DNA of 60,000 bases from Apostichopus japonicus (Eukaryota; Echinodermata; Holothuroidea; Aspidochirotida; Stichopodidae). The stretch covers positions 4,444,001-4,504,000 of the forward strand of contig NC_092581.1 in NCBI RefSeq assembly GCF_037975245.1, given 5' to 3'. Both the position numbers and the translations under genes were made by a program. Positions 13,189 through 24,328 of the stretch are shown here, in pieces. The notes below the pieces were generated by a model. It was not told the DNA's origin. It ran no database searches and saw only the letters and a program-made list of their open reading frames with translations. How positions within the stretch are numbered: position 1 is the first letter of the stretch; each line of letters opens with the position of its first letter.

Positions 13189-16100
13189 TTTTTTTTAAAG
13201 GAATCGGAATCGCATAGAAACATGTACAAGTAACCCCGCCAAACCACGACGAACACATTGAACAATGAGCCTACATGGGTGGGAAATACGCGGAATTGGC
13301 AGCTTTACAATTTTCTCATTAAATGTTAATGAAAAAGCAAACATTTTACTTGCCCATTCTTACCAGTAAAACATTTTTCTGACAATTTACTGGCCCGGGG
13401 CCAACGGGCCAGTGGTAGTGTCAAGTTTTCGTGAAAATCTGATTTTTCTCTCCAAATCTGATTTTTTAGGATATTCAGTCTGTTTTTTTGTGTCAAAAGG
13501 TTGGCATCTCCGCTGTATGACAAAGCAATCCTAACAGCCTGAATCTATCAATGGATACATGTTAGTTGGTCGTATTTAGCAAGCATCAAAATAAGTAGAT
13601 AATACCTTTATTAAAGGATTGGTTCAGTTGTCATACATGTTTATGTTATATGAAAGAGGACAATAAAAGAAACACAATGGTGAAAAAACTTTTCAAATAT
13701 CTTTTTCGGTTAAAGAGATATTCAAGTGTAAAGTTTTATCAGATTGTGTAGAAACTGCTGAAATCTGACTAGCTGTGATGTCACATCCTCACATTCCTGA
13801 AAAGTCTTTGTTTTTATCTCTAAATATTTTGTGAGATTTCATGACTTTCAACCAAAAGATATGTCAGGAGATCTCGTATTTGTCAAAGGAAGTATTTGAG
13901 ATTAAACATCTGAAGAATTTTTGATTATATTATTTTCAAATGTGTTAAAAAATGTAAATAATTAAAAAAAAATACATGTCACATCCTCTCCTTCCTGAAA
14001 AGTCTTTGTTTTTATCTCTAAATATTTTGTGAGATTTCATGACTTTCAACCAAAAGATATGTCAGGAGATCTCGTATTTGTCAAAGGAAGTATTTGAGAT
14101 TAAACATCTGAAGAAGTTTTGATTATATTATTTTCAAATGTGTTAAAAAATGTAAATAATTAAAAAAAAAATATTTTCACAAATGTTAAGGAAGTGAGGA
14201 TGTGACATCACACCATCACAGTAAGTCTTTCTACACCAGTCATTTTCAAAGAAATTTTGATATCTTCAAAGTGTCATATCTGCTTAACAGACCATGCTAT
14301 CATGGTAGTTTCTTCACTGTTCTTTTTGTCTTTTTGTGCTCTTTCATACAAAATAGACATGTCAAACACCTGAACCAATCCTTTAATTTTATCAGTTAAT
14401 CAGTATATTTGAAATTGTTCGTTAATAATTATCATTATTGACAGTTTGTGAGGTACAGTAGTTAAACGGTCATGTGATATACCACAATAGGTCAACATTT
14501 GTGAAAATGACTTTGAGACCTCAAATATTTTGGCGACACCTGGCTGGGGATTGGAAAGGGGGGGGGGAGTTTTCCCATGTTGTCTGCCATGTGTATTAGT
14601 TGTTTATTGTTATATATGCCTTTGTAGTATTGTTAGGCCTCCTTTATTGTCCATTTTGTCACTGGTAATGAACTATTGATATTGAAAAAAGGGTCATTTG
14701 CAAATACTCCAGGTCAAATAATTATTCAAGAAAATGATAATAAAACAAAGGCAACCTTAAATAAACTGGTCAAAGATTCCAACTGCATGGTCATGTTACA
14801 ACTCTTTTGTGGGTCTTGGAAGTTTTCCTAGAAATCAGACAAATTTATCTCCAGTTTCGGAGCTTGTCGTCAAAGTTCCATCCGGTTATTTTGTTCTTAA
14901 GATGGAGTTCATACAACAATACATTTGTTATGCTTTCTGAGCATGGATTCTTTGGGGGGGGGGGGGAGGGGAGCTGGGATGGATCTGATGGGTCCTGATT
15001 CAGTACCTCATGGAAGATCCTGAGTTGTGGGCCTGAAAGTTTTTTTAATCTGCTGGACTTTTTTTCTTTTCTTCTTCAAGGAATGCGTGCCAGAGAATCT
15101 GGAACTTAAGGAACAAGTCTTCAAGGATATGGAAGCGTTTGTTGACGACGATACCATTTTAGCCAGCTCTACGTCTTGTATAGCGCCCTCTAAATTTACC
15201 AAAGACCTTCAAAGGAGATCCCAGTGCCTTGTGGCTCATCCAGTTGAGTGTCTTTTCCGTACCTACTTTCGTTGACTTTTTTCATTATCAGGGTAACATC
15301 TGTGTCACTTTTCCCATAGAGGTAATCATTGGACCATAGGCTACCATCTCTATCAAAGAAATGATACTGTACCTCTTGTATCAAGGAAGTTCCAACCACT
15401 AGTGGATGTCCGTGATGTCCTCTTAAAGGCATTGAAGACTCGCCCCAAACCGGGTGCCTCCCTCTGAGAAAGTTAACTTTCCGTTGCTTGCAAGTGAAGT
15501 TTTTTTCTTGTCGCTACAAAATGCACACAATAATGAAACGTGATACCTTGATATCTTTTTTTATCTAGACCTGAGATGTCCATCACTGCTATGTACACTG
15601 TGTTGTTGGTATTGACCGTAGCTGCATATATTGACTACACTAGTGTCTAATTACCGACGGTAGCAAGCTGTGTGTGTATTTTCTGGGATCGATGGTGGTG
15701 TCTAACACTTCTGTTACACCTCATTTGAAACTAGGTCAGATTACTGGCGTCAGACGTTTCTTTGTGTGCGAGTCTTCACTCCCTTTAAGACCTTATTAAA
15801 GTCTACGTACTGTCTGTAAACACAAAGCAACATCAAATCAAAACCCTTATATATTTCCTTCCAAACTAAGACAAATTTATAATTTAATCATCTAGTTTTA
15901 AGGGCAGTGGCAGCCATTTTTAGGTCCTATATGACATAAGTTTTATGATAACAATTGTGCTTATCTTTTCCCTCTAATCTTACAAAAGTGTTTTTATCGT
16001 TTTCATAAGACCAATCCACCGTACCACGCTCCATTGGTGGAGGTCGTCCCTTCTGAATGGACCAATCCTGCCTTTATGGATAACGCCAAGAAGATCCTGG

Positions 16101-18951
16101 AAGAAGTCGGACAAGTTCCCGTCTGTATCAAACAAGACTCGCCTGGATTTGTCTCCAATCGTGTGCAGTATGCCATCATAAACGAGTGTTGGAGATTAGT
16201 CACGGTAAGCACCTGGTTGGTCACATAGGCGTACCAGGCGGGGGGAGCAGGGGGGGCAGACTGCCCCCCAAATTTCCAGAGGACAAGAAATTCGGGCAAA
16301 TGTCCTGAAAAATTCAGGCAGGAGAAAAAACAATATATATATAAATATGCAGTAGCTTGCCCGAATCTTTTTCAAATTTTTGCCCGACGATTCCGTGGAG
16401 AGCGTTTTGTGTTATTTGTTTTGTGACATTAATATTAATATAGGCCTAATGACTTTCTTTATTTAGCATCAGCATGCCCTAATATTTCCGTGTAACACTG
16501 CTGTAAGTGCAGCTCATCTGGGCTACCACGCTTTTTGCACTATCGCCTAAATTTCTAAAACGGGTGAGATTATAAAATCAAGAATGTTTAGATGCAACTT
16601 GCAAGGCCTCAGAAGTGCCATTTCCGGCAATCTGAGAGGCATTTTTTTGCAAAAAAATTTCTTGTACGCTACGCGCCAACGGATGGTGGCGCTCCCCTTA
16701 GATAGGCTCACGGGAACTTTCAGGCACAAAAGTTTCTGCCCCCCCAAAATGAAATGGTCCCATACGCCTATGGTTGGTCACCATCTCATCCATTACCTCT
16801 CACTGGTGGAACGAGTGAAAGGATGGTAACGAATAAATTACAAAAATAGTAAATCATTTCTTGATTCATTCTAAACTGTAAGATGAAATTGCATAGACTT
16901 TTTTACTTTCATTTTGTCTGCATTAGTATAATCGAGACGCAGGTGCAGTTTGTTAGAAGTCGAAACGACACCTTAGGCCAACAATGGCCGACTATTAACT
17001 TCCTTAGGTCAAAGGTTAACTTAATTGATAGGTCAGGTCAAGTTGAAGATTGACCGTAAATCACTCAGCCACTGGCTTACTGTTTGTTTCCTTATTGGCA
17101 TTCTGTGTTCCCTTCATACTTAACAGAACCTGGCATCCAAGCAATCTTTTGAAACTTACCTGCCTCTCCCTTCCCTCCATGCCCCCTCCCATCTATCTCC
17201 TTTTCCTCCCTCTACCTTCCCTCCCCCTCCCTTACTCAATATACTTCACGACTAGTATTGACAGTTTCTTCAAAATATTTTAGGATATATTTCAGTACGT
17301 GCCTGTTTATTTCGAACGACCTGGTAATCGTAGATAAATAGTTTTCACTTGCAGGGACCTTGAATCACTTTTTCTGTGAACCTCAGGACTCGAAGAACTC
17401 TTGACTTTGTCTTAACCATACGTCTATGTTTTAAACTTTTGTTTTTCAAAAGTCCTTGAAAGACTACTTTTGAACCATAATTGGAGACAGACCAAAACAA
17501 AAATTTTCCAACAAAATCCTGTTAGCTCATGCACTTGTTATATATTTGCTTTATCTGTTTTGTATTTGATACAATTTTTCACTTTATCTTAGTAGTTTGT
17601 TTAAATTTTAAATTTTTTATTATTTTATTTTTGAATTTTATCTTAGTAGTTTGTTTAAATTTAAATTTTTTATTATTTTATTTTTGAATTTTATTTTGAT
17701 TGACTATTTGTTTGTTTTTGTAGGAAGGAGTCATCTCAGCAGAGGACATTGACAAGGTTATGTGGGCGGGGCTTGGGATGAGGTATGCATTCATTGGTCC
17801 GTTGGAGGTGATGCATCTCAATGCAGAAGGTAAGGTCCACAAATAATTCTACAAATTTTGAGGTATTTGGAAAATATTTACTTTTGCTATGGAAAAAAAA
17901 TGGATACCTACAAATTAAGCTCCGGCTTATTATGGCCAGTTATGAATTTTCTTTACAATATTCTTTTCTCTTGAATTTGTTTGCATTTTGTCCTACCAAT
18001 CATTCTTTTAATAGAGAATGTAAGATATTATTTAATGGGATGTAGTATTTGGTTATTTTTCATTTCATTTCATTTATTTTTGTTCTATCACAACATAAGT
18101 ATGACATATAACATAGAAGGAGATAAGGAACACAACTTGTGAAAGGAATTGTAAAAAAAAAAACCTGTAGGGCTTTTGTCGGGCAGTGACACTCCCTGAA
18201 AAAATACAGCACTTTACAAATAGAAAAAAAACCCAGAACCACCCCTTCCTTTCCCTTCCCTCACCTACGGTAAATACAGTAGCATATGACCAGTCAAATG
18301 GCAATAAGGCTCCCCAAAATACTAATGGTCTATGAACCCCCCCCCCCCATAGTATTAATCCAGGTTTGGATGTTATTTCCAACCCACGGTCGTACCCTTC
18401 TCCCCAACCAGCAAACACCTGCGCTCAATCTATGGCCAGTATGCATGGAATAATTTAGTGTTCACATTTTGCCTGGCAGTATTGATACTACGGTTACAGT
18501 GTACAAAACCTGCTACATGCAATTTGTCCAGTTTACAAGACAATTTGCGACGAGGTACACGATAAATTATTCCCAGGGATGTCATTGTATTGTTTAATGG
18601 TAATTCAGAACTGATTTTAATCCTGACATTGTTGCACAAGTAGGTATTTTAAAGTGGTTTTGGAACTTAAAATTATAGATGATGAAAACTGCATTTTCAA
18701 ACACTCTTAAATTTTCCCCCACAGGAATGGAAAATTATATCGAAAGGTACGGCCCTACCATCGAGAGTGTCTCATCCACGTTTGGGCCGACTCCAAACTA
18801 CTCTGGACCGGGCTTGGCCGAGATGGTCAGACAGATGAAGGAGTTGATTCCTCTCGACAAATTAGCAGAGCAGAGGAAGAGGCGGGACGACAGACTCGCA
18901 GCTTTAGCAAAATTGAAGCAGGATTTCGATAAACAAGATAAATCAAGTTGA
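11058..18951 (+). CDS. CRYL1: CRYL1-like L-gulonate 3-dehydrogenase / lambda-crystallin, copy 1 (7 exons, 322 aa)
   Basis: Predicted exons are 11058-11101, 11995-12076, 12882-13034, 15081-15242, 16010-16204, 17724-17829 and 18725-18951. All introns are GT-AG, and the joined length of 969 nt is 323 codons including TGA. The family (3-hydroxyacyl-CoA dehydrogenase fold) oxidises L-gulonate to 3-dehydro-L-gulonate with NAD in the cytosol. The Rossmann motif GSGLIG is at residues 14-19, STSC at 123-126, and the catalytic-type His at 146 within HPTNPP. The length matches the usual ~319-320 residues. The start is chosen because ATG opens an [16 protein letters not shown]-type N-terminus as in relatives. 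Odd points are Thr148, where copy 2 has the usual Val, and Ser196, where copy 2 reads GFVLNR. No canonical AATAAA was seen within ~400 bp of the stop. Exon borders come from reading-frame continuity and copy-to-copy comparison, not transcripts. Confidence 0.93.
11520..11602. mobile_element. TTAA MITE, family T1, truncated
   Basis: A TTAA at 11516-11519 is followed by AGGCATTGAAGACTCGCCCC and about 65 more bases of the T1 family, then similarity ends abruptly near 11602, where unit 2 homology resumes (GATCGCTTATCC). Located in intron 1 of copy 1. Confidence 0.7.
12301..12503 (-). mobile_element. tRNA-derived SINE in CRYL1 intron 2, copy 1 (shared with copy 2)
   Basis: On the minus strand the order is tRNA-like head (box A AGCTCAGTGGCTAACGCC, box B GTTCGAGTC), conserved body, then a tail leading into TACATGCATACATACAT. 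The orthologous SINE occupies the same place in unit 2 (24473-24690), so insertion preceded the duplication. This copy has lost about 20 bp of the 3' body. The tail microsatellite here is only about 20 bp. Confidence 0.85.
13056..13515. mobile_element. MITE-like insertion in intron 3 of copy 1
   Basis: This stretch is absent from unit 2, where ACAATGTTTGGCAGATCAG runs straight through near 25197. It begins CAGAGATGCTAACC and ends GGTTGGCATCTCCGCTG, which are roughly inverted. It contains an A27/T13-type homopolymer pair (about 13159-13196). No clear target duplication was found. hAT-like by its CAG start only. Confidence 0.5.
13615..14382. mobile_element. TTAA element, family T2 (768 bp) with internal tandem duplication
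   Basis: Flanked by TTAA on both sides (13611-13614 and 14383-14386). It begins AGGATTGGTTCAG and ends CTGAACCAATCCT. Inverted similarity extends about 180-200 bp inward (for example GTGATGTCACATCCTCAC against GTGAGGATGTGACATCAC). The same site in unit 2 (about 25306) is empty. The middle carries a 198-bp unit twice. No transposase frame. Confidence 0.85.
13781..14176. repeat. 198-bp unit repeated twice inside the T2 element
   Basis: TCACATCCTC followed by CCTGAAAAGTCTTTG starts at 13781 and again at 13979. The two units are nearly identical through the TGTTAAAAAATGTAAATAAT end, so the duplication is recent relative to the element. Confidence 0.85.
15427..15784. mobile_element. TTAA MITE, family T1, copy 2
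   Basis: Flanked by perfect TTAA (15423-15426 and 15785-15788). It begins AGGCATTGAAGACTCGCCCC and ends GAGTCTTCACTCCCT. Unit 2 has the uninterrupted site GATGTCCTCTTAAAACTTTA near 27400. It lies in intron 4 of CRYL1 copy 1. Confidence 0.9.
16224..16772. mobile_element. hAT-type MITE, family C (549 bp)
   Basis: Termini are CATAGGCGTA and TACGCCTATG. They are flanked by a perfect 8-bp duplication, GTTGGTCA (16216-16223 and 16773-16780). Unit 2 shows the empty site CCTGGTCGGTCACCATC near 28168. It sits only 20 bp after the 5' splice site of exon 5. Positions about 16600-16695 carry the core shared with families A and B. Confidence 0.9.
17585..17694. repeat. 55-bp tandem duplication in CRYL1 intron 5, copy 1
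   Basis: TATCTTAGTAGTTTGTTTAA starts at 17585 and again at 17640, followed each time by the same AT-rich stretch. The duplication is not present in the corresponding, much shorter stretch of unit 2 (about 28730-28762). Confidence 0.75.
18056..18230 (-). mobile_element. Possible 3' end of a retroposon, copy 1 only
   Basis: On the minus strand it ends in an (AAATG)n-like tail, seen here as TTTCATTTCATTTCATTT. It contains poly(T)/(A) and has no counterpart in unit 2, where homology skips this interval. No coding sequence is left, so a 5'-truncated LINE or SINE end is an inference. Confidence 0.4.
18250..18412. repeat. Single ~160-bp unit (tandem x3 in unit 2)
   Basis: The stretch from GGTAAATACAGTAGCATATG through the C-run to CCACGGTCGTACCC occurs once here and three times in a row in unit 2 (29461-29915). 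Confidence 0.75.
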
Positions 18952-19558
18952 GCAAAGTTAATTATTTTTCTTGCTGGAAGTCAAAAAAAATAATTTCCAA
19001 GTAATTTCCAAATAATTTTCCACAATCCACAGTTTTCTCCTGTTTATCTACATCAAAGATTTTAGTTTTATTTTGAAAAGTTGGTGACAGAGGGTTATGA
19101 ACCAGTCTAGAAAACATTTAATTTGCTGCAAATTTTGTGAATTAATTTTCTCTAATGGCTTTCATTTTTGGTACTTTATGTATCATGTATAGTTTGGTTA
19201 TTAATTAATGCACCATACAGCAGTACTCGATACATAATTTGGTTTCATAAATTTGATAATGGTAAATCTGATTGCTAATAATGTTACTGTATTGCTATTC
19301 AGGTTTACAAGATATTTCACCGTTTAAAATATGTGAAATCTCTGGACTGCTCCTTTAAGTCTCAATTGCCGATGTGCCTCCTCAGTGCCAGGGCTTTCAA
19401 TCAGGGGTGGGGAGGGGGTGGGGCACATGTCCAACTTTTTGAAGGGTGGGGGACACAATATCAAATGTCCCCCCCCCCCTCACAGGTTTAGTGACTGACT
19501 CATGTAGGTGCTGGAACAATCAGGCTCGTAATGACTAGTGTATCTCATAAAGAGAGAG

Positions 19559-19677
19559 CTCAAACATTGTGCTATGAGATAAGTAGTTATTAACATTTTA
19601 TTGTCATATGCTCAACACCCCGATGAAAAATAGAACTTTTCAACTAGGTTGAAATAAGAATTACAGGTTTTATTTAT
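19559..19677. other. Spacer between the two duplicated units
   Basis: About 119 bp that matches neither end of the duplicated unit. It defines the junction between the right end of unit 1 and the left end of unit 2. No repeat was recognised in it. Confidence 0.6.
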
Positions 19678-20414
19678 ACTTTTTGTCAATATAGCTCCCA
19701 ATTTCAAATATTGTTGGCGGCGTCTCCTTGCCATTTTGTATCAATCATGTGATCAAAACATGTAATCCCGCATGCACAAAGCGACTTTTATAATTACGTC
19801 GCCTTCTCATTTGAAAAAAAAATAACCAAGTAGTACCAAGTTCTTTCACCTCGGACTTCAAATGAAGCTGATATATTAGCACAATTGTTGAAAATGTAGT
19901 TCTACATCTTTAACTTTAGGTCAATATCATTATAGCATTTTGCAATGCAAAACTAGGGATTTGTGTCTAAATGTACGCGTCATTTGTTGTAAATGCATCT
20001 CTGGGCGGCAGCAGAATGAGTGATGTCACCAAGGCAATTTTAGCTTCTTCTGTTTTTGGTTAATTAAAACTATTTGAATCATGTATATTCAGAGGCAAAA
20101 TTCTATTTTTTTTAAAGGTTCCTCAGTTAAAATATTTGAATCATCTATTTTCAGAGGCCAAATTCTATTATATTGAGATATTTGGTTCCTCAGTTAAAAT
20201 ATTTTAATCATCTATTTAGTCAGAGGGAATACATCTGCATAAGAAATTCATTTGATGACATTTCTAACTACGGAGAACATTAAACAACCGAGCAAACATT
20301 CCAAATAAATCAGGTTTTAGGTTTAAAAAAATGGTATTAATATATAGCTTATATAAGTAAAGCTTCTCAAGAAGATCTACCGAGATGACGTCACAGACCA
20401 CATTACTGTCATGA

Positions 20415-22384
20415 ATCATGACACCAACAACGAAGGCCCCAGTATACTTAGAGTTGACGATAAGAACATTACTGGTAATGCTGATATAGAAGAAATGTTT
20501 AATTTGTACTTCACTTCAGTAGCAAGAAGCTACACTGACACAACTCATTCAAACTTTGATAGTTCGTCTATTGAAAGACATATCTGTCCTAAAATTCCTC
20601 CAGATGAAACATTCGAAATTCCATGTATATCTGAAATTTTTTTATTTAAATATTTAACTACTCTTGATGCCTCCAAAGCAACAGGAGTTGACGAACTGAG
20701 TGCTAAAGTTTTAAAAATGAGCGCCCCCCCCATATATATGCAAGTATTACTCGTATTATAAACACAAGTATTAGGACAAATACATTTCCATCTAGATGGA
20801 AAGTCGCAAAGGTAATACCCATTTTCAAGAGTAATTCACGACAAGATTTATCAAATTATCGACCAATTTCTATTCTCCCTGTTTTGTCCAAAATTTTGGA
20901 AAAACATGTTCACATTGCTCTTACTAGTTTCTTAGAGCAATTTGATTAGTTAGAAAATGCTCAGTCTGGCTTCAGACCCAAGCAGTCATGCGAAACTGCT
21001 CTATTACATGTCATGGATTTATGGATCAAGCAATTGATAAAGGAGAACTGACTGTGGCTGTTCTATTGGATCTCAGGAAAGCGTTTGATTAAGTAAATCA
21101 TGATATTCTGATAAAAAAGTTGAAATGACACCAGTTTTCAAGTGCTACTATGGAATGGTTTAAGTCGTACTTAACGAATAGAAGTCAGTATGTCGTCATG
21201 AAAGGGACTGCGTCCTCATGTATGAATATTAGGAACGGCGTTCCACAAGGGTCAATCTTAGGACCACTCTTATTTTTAATCTACATTAATGATTTTAGCC
21301 TATGTTTAACTCACTGCAAAGCCGACATGTATGCAGATGATACTACTTTCCACATTTCAAGCTCCAATGTTGAATTTCTTCAAAGCAAAGTTGAATATTG
21401 ATGCTAAAAATGTTTCCAATTGGTGCAACAATAATATAATGGCAATCAATACTAATAAAACCAAATCAATGTTAATATGTTCCAGACAACGCTATGATAA
21501 TCTACGAGGACAAACAAACATTTCTGTCAAGTTGTATGATATCGTATTAGAGAATTCTGATACAGAAAAACTTTTAGGAGTCAGAATTGATGCTCACCTG
21601 ACATGGCAAGCTCAGATTGATAATATATGTAGTACTATTAGTACAAGATTAGCTCTGTTGCTTCTCTAAGCATTAAACAGTATATAGACACTCCCACGTG
21701 CATACTTTATAATAGATACATTCTTCCAATACTTGACTACTGCTGTCTAGTTTGGGGAACTACCACTGCCCATAATACTGATAGATTTATCAAATTACAG
21801 AAAAGTGCTGCACGAATTATTTAAAATGCTACATATGAAGATTGTTCAAGTGATTTATTTGCCAGGCTGGGATGGAAGACTTTTGACAGACACGTTATGT
21901 ATAGAAGGTTAACTATGGTATACAAGTCAATTAATGATCAAGGACCGGATTACATGAATGAGATGTTTAAACCAGTTACGAACATTCATAATCACAATTT
22001 AAGATCCTCTATTGCAAGAAACCTGCAAATTACAGGCGGACACACTAGCTTTTATAAAAAAACGTTTTTTTTTTGGCTGCAAAAGACTGGAACAAACTAG
22101 ATCAAAGAGTAAAATTAGCAAGTAATCTTGACCATTTTAAATTGCAAGTATTGGATATTATATAGGCCTACCTCACTTTTATTTTTACCAAATTTCTTAA
22201 TTTTCTTTAATTTTCTCTGTACGGGTTTTAACTATTTTATTAAGCATTATCAATGCATTCATGACTTCTGAAATTTTCATACATTTTATATTATTATATG
22301 TCTTATTAGAGGGCCTTGTGGAAGATTAGCTATTGCAAAACAGCTACCCTCTTAAAATAAAGTTTAAATAAAAAATAAAAATAA
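20415..22384 (+). mobile_element. Degraded 5'-truncated non-LTR retrotransposon (LINE)
   Basis: Broken frames read along a reverse transcriptase: 20411-20761 (N-terminal RT part), 21150-21401 with VPQGSILGPLLFLIYIND and the catalytic YADD at 21330-21341, 21331-21669 and 21897-22100 (C-terminal part). The motif order is that of the jockey/CR1/L2 group of LINEs. In-frame stops and frameshifts, including one next to a C-run near 20723, make it dead. No endonuclease domain is present, so it is 5'-truncated. The 3' end is A-rich (AATAAAAAATAAAAATA). Unit 1 gives the empty site at about 10113: ACTGTAATGTCAACTGTATC is split, with only about 4 bp (ATG-type) shared at both junctions. Confidence 0.9.
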
Positions 22385-22969
22385 ATGTCATCTGTATCTT
22401 GGAGTAAGAGAATGTTTAAGTTACACATGTACTCAACCTTATATATCACGTTAGAGAAGAGACAATGAGGCAAGCGTTTGCTCACAGTGTTTATTACAGT
22501 GTATTATCCCCTCCCCCTCCCCTCCCCCAACCCACCCCTTCCCTATGGCTACGCGCTTGCCAAAAACGGTATTGAAGTAAAACAACATTGATAACTGAAA
22601 ATGATTGTTCAGTGCTATAGGTATAATGCCCTATAATCTGAGCAGTCATTGTATTAAAGACACGGTGTCTTGAAATACTAAAAATCTGAAAACGTTAAAA
22701 ATTGCCGTCATGCCTTCAATAAGAAAGGTTCGATGTTATTGCATCTTTCAGATGAATCTTCATGCAATGTCTCGTATGTGCTCCCGTATATATGTCGAGG
22801 TACGGCTGTAATGTAATATTACGCAATCAAAGTGCATGCTGATCAGCTGAGATAACAATGTACAAATACAAGGTTACAGCAAGCACTCAATTGTAATTGC
22901 TGTATACTGGCGCTAAGCTAATACTTCCAAGACTGGCTTTTATGTTCTAAATTAAGCTAAATAGCTAAC

Positions 22970-24294
22970 ATGGCAGAATCTGGAAGCAAAGGCAAGATCG
23001 GAATTGTAGGGAGGTGAGCTGAATCATGCCGTTAGGCTTTACCACTAGTAGCCTAATGCCAGTAATGGGCTATAGTTCTAAATGAAGGCCTACATACCCT
23101 AATTACTACAATAAAACAGAAGCCTAAGTTAAGCCTACTTACTTAATTTAGACTTACACAGCCCTAGAGGACATCAGTTTGAATTTTGCGAAGTCTAACG
23201 TTAAGCCTAACTTGAACATCAGTACACACACATACCTTCAGGGTTAGGTCTATACAGTACCACATATTATCAACAAAAATGTGTGTTGGGGGGGGGGGGT
23301 CAAGTCCTGTCTGTCTCATTTTGGTGGTTCTCAGTGTAATTGTGCAGTAGGCTTAGGGCTATGTCTTTCTTTTGTTTATAATGCTGTTGATGTCAGGCAC
23401 GCCTGTAGTCTAGTCCTATGTGTATGTACCACAGCAGGTAGACACAAATATTGAGTGTGCTTGTAAGCTACGAACCCCCTTAGATTGCTTATCCTAAAAT
23501 AGGATCCACCTCCACATAGGTTTGTGTTTTGTGTTAATCAACCATGGCAGACTTTGTTTATCAATGAGAAATAATAAATCGGTCTGTACTGTAGTGCCTC
23601 TTAGCAGCACAGTGTAATAAAATGCAATAAGTATGAGATATGTTGTTATGTTATCTTATGAATGTACACCCTCTTGCCACTTGTCTGAATGGATAAATGG
23701 ATGCCATGTTTATCACCAATCTAAAGCTATTCTCCATTGTTATGATTATTAGACTATTCAACCTACACGTTTGAGCAATATGACAAATTACATGTTTGTT
23801 TCGTTGGCCTAAATTGGTAGAGTATATTTCACTGCCAATGTATCAGAACTGTGCTTATATTTATCACTTCTGTCTTATTCGTAGTGGACTTGTCGGCAAG
23901 AGTTGGGCTATGATTTTCGCCAGCGCTGGATATAATGTTGTCATTTATGATATCCTACCATCGCAGGTAATTCCTACAGTTTCTGCTGAATATAATGTTT
24001 GCAATTAAATAGCTACAGACTCCTGTTTCCTGCTATTTCTTAATTTGGAGTTTTCTCTTTCGATAAAAATCTGTTTTTCTTACAATTTATGGAATTGAAT
24101 GTGTAAATATATTTCTTTGTACACAGAGTAAATATTGGTAAACAATTACTGTCAACATATCTGTTAGCTCTCTAAACTACGAGTGCCTCATTATGTATGT
24201 ATGTATGTATGTATGTATGTATGTATGTATGTATGTGTGTGTGTGTGTGTGTGTATGTGTGTGTGTATGTATGTGTGTATGTATGTATGTATGC

Positions 24295-24328
<34 letters not shown>

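Larger units (their letters stand above)
9468..19558. repeat. Tandem segmental duplication, unit 1 (CRYL1 copy 1)
   Basis: Sequence from TTTTTGTCAAAATAGCTCCC (9467) to GTATCTCATAAAGAGAG (about 19558) is collinear with 19678-34613, including upstream flank, all seven exons, all introns and downstream flank. The two units diverge in non-coding sequence by small substitutions and indels, and each has private insertions. Unit 1 has lost or never had the LINE, the large hairpin elements and the second SINE found in unit 2. Confidence 0.9.

Noticed and set aside
13979-14176. Second half of the 13781-14176 repeat taken as an independent transposon
   Set aside because: It lacks its own ends and target duplication; it is an internal duplication of the T2 element.
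18074-18418. 114-residue minus-strand open frame
   Set aside because: It spans a retroposon tail and part of a non-coding repeat unit, has no domain, and is interrupted in the duplicated unit.
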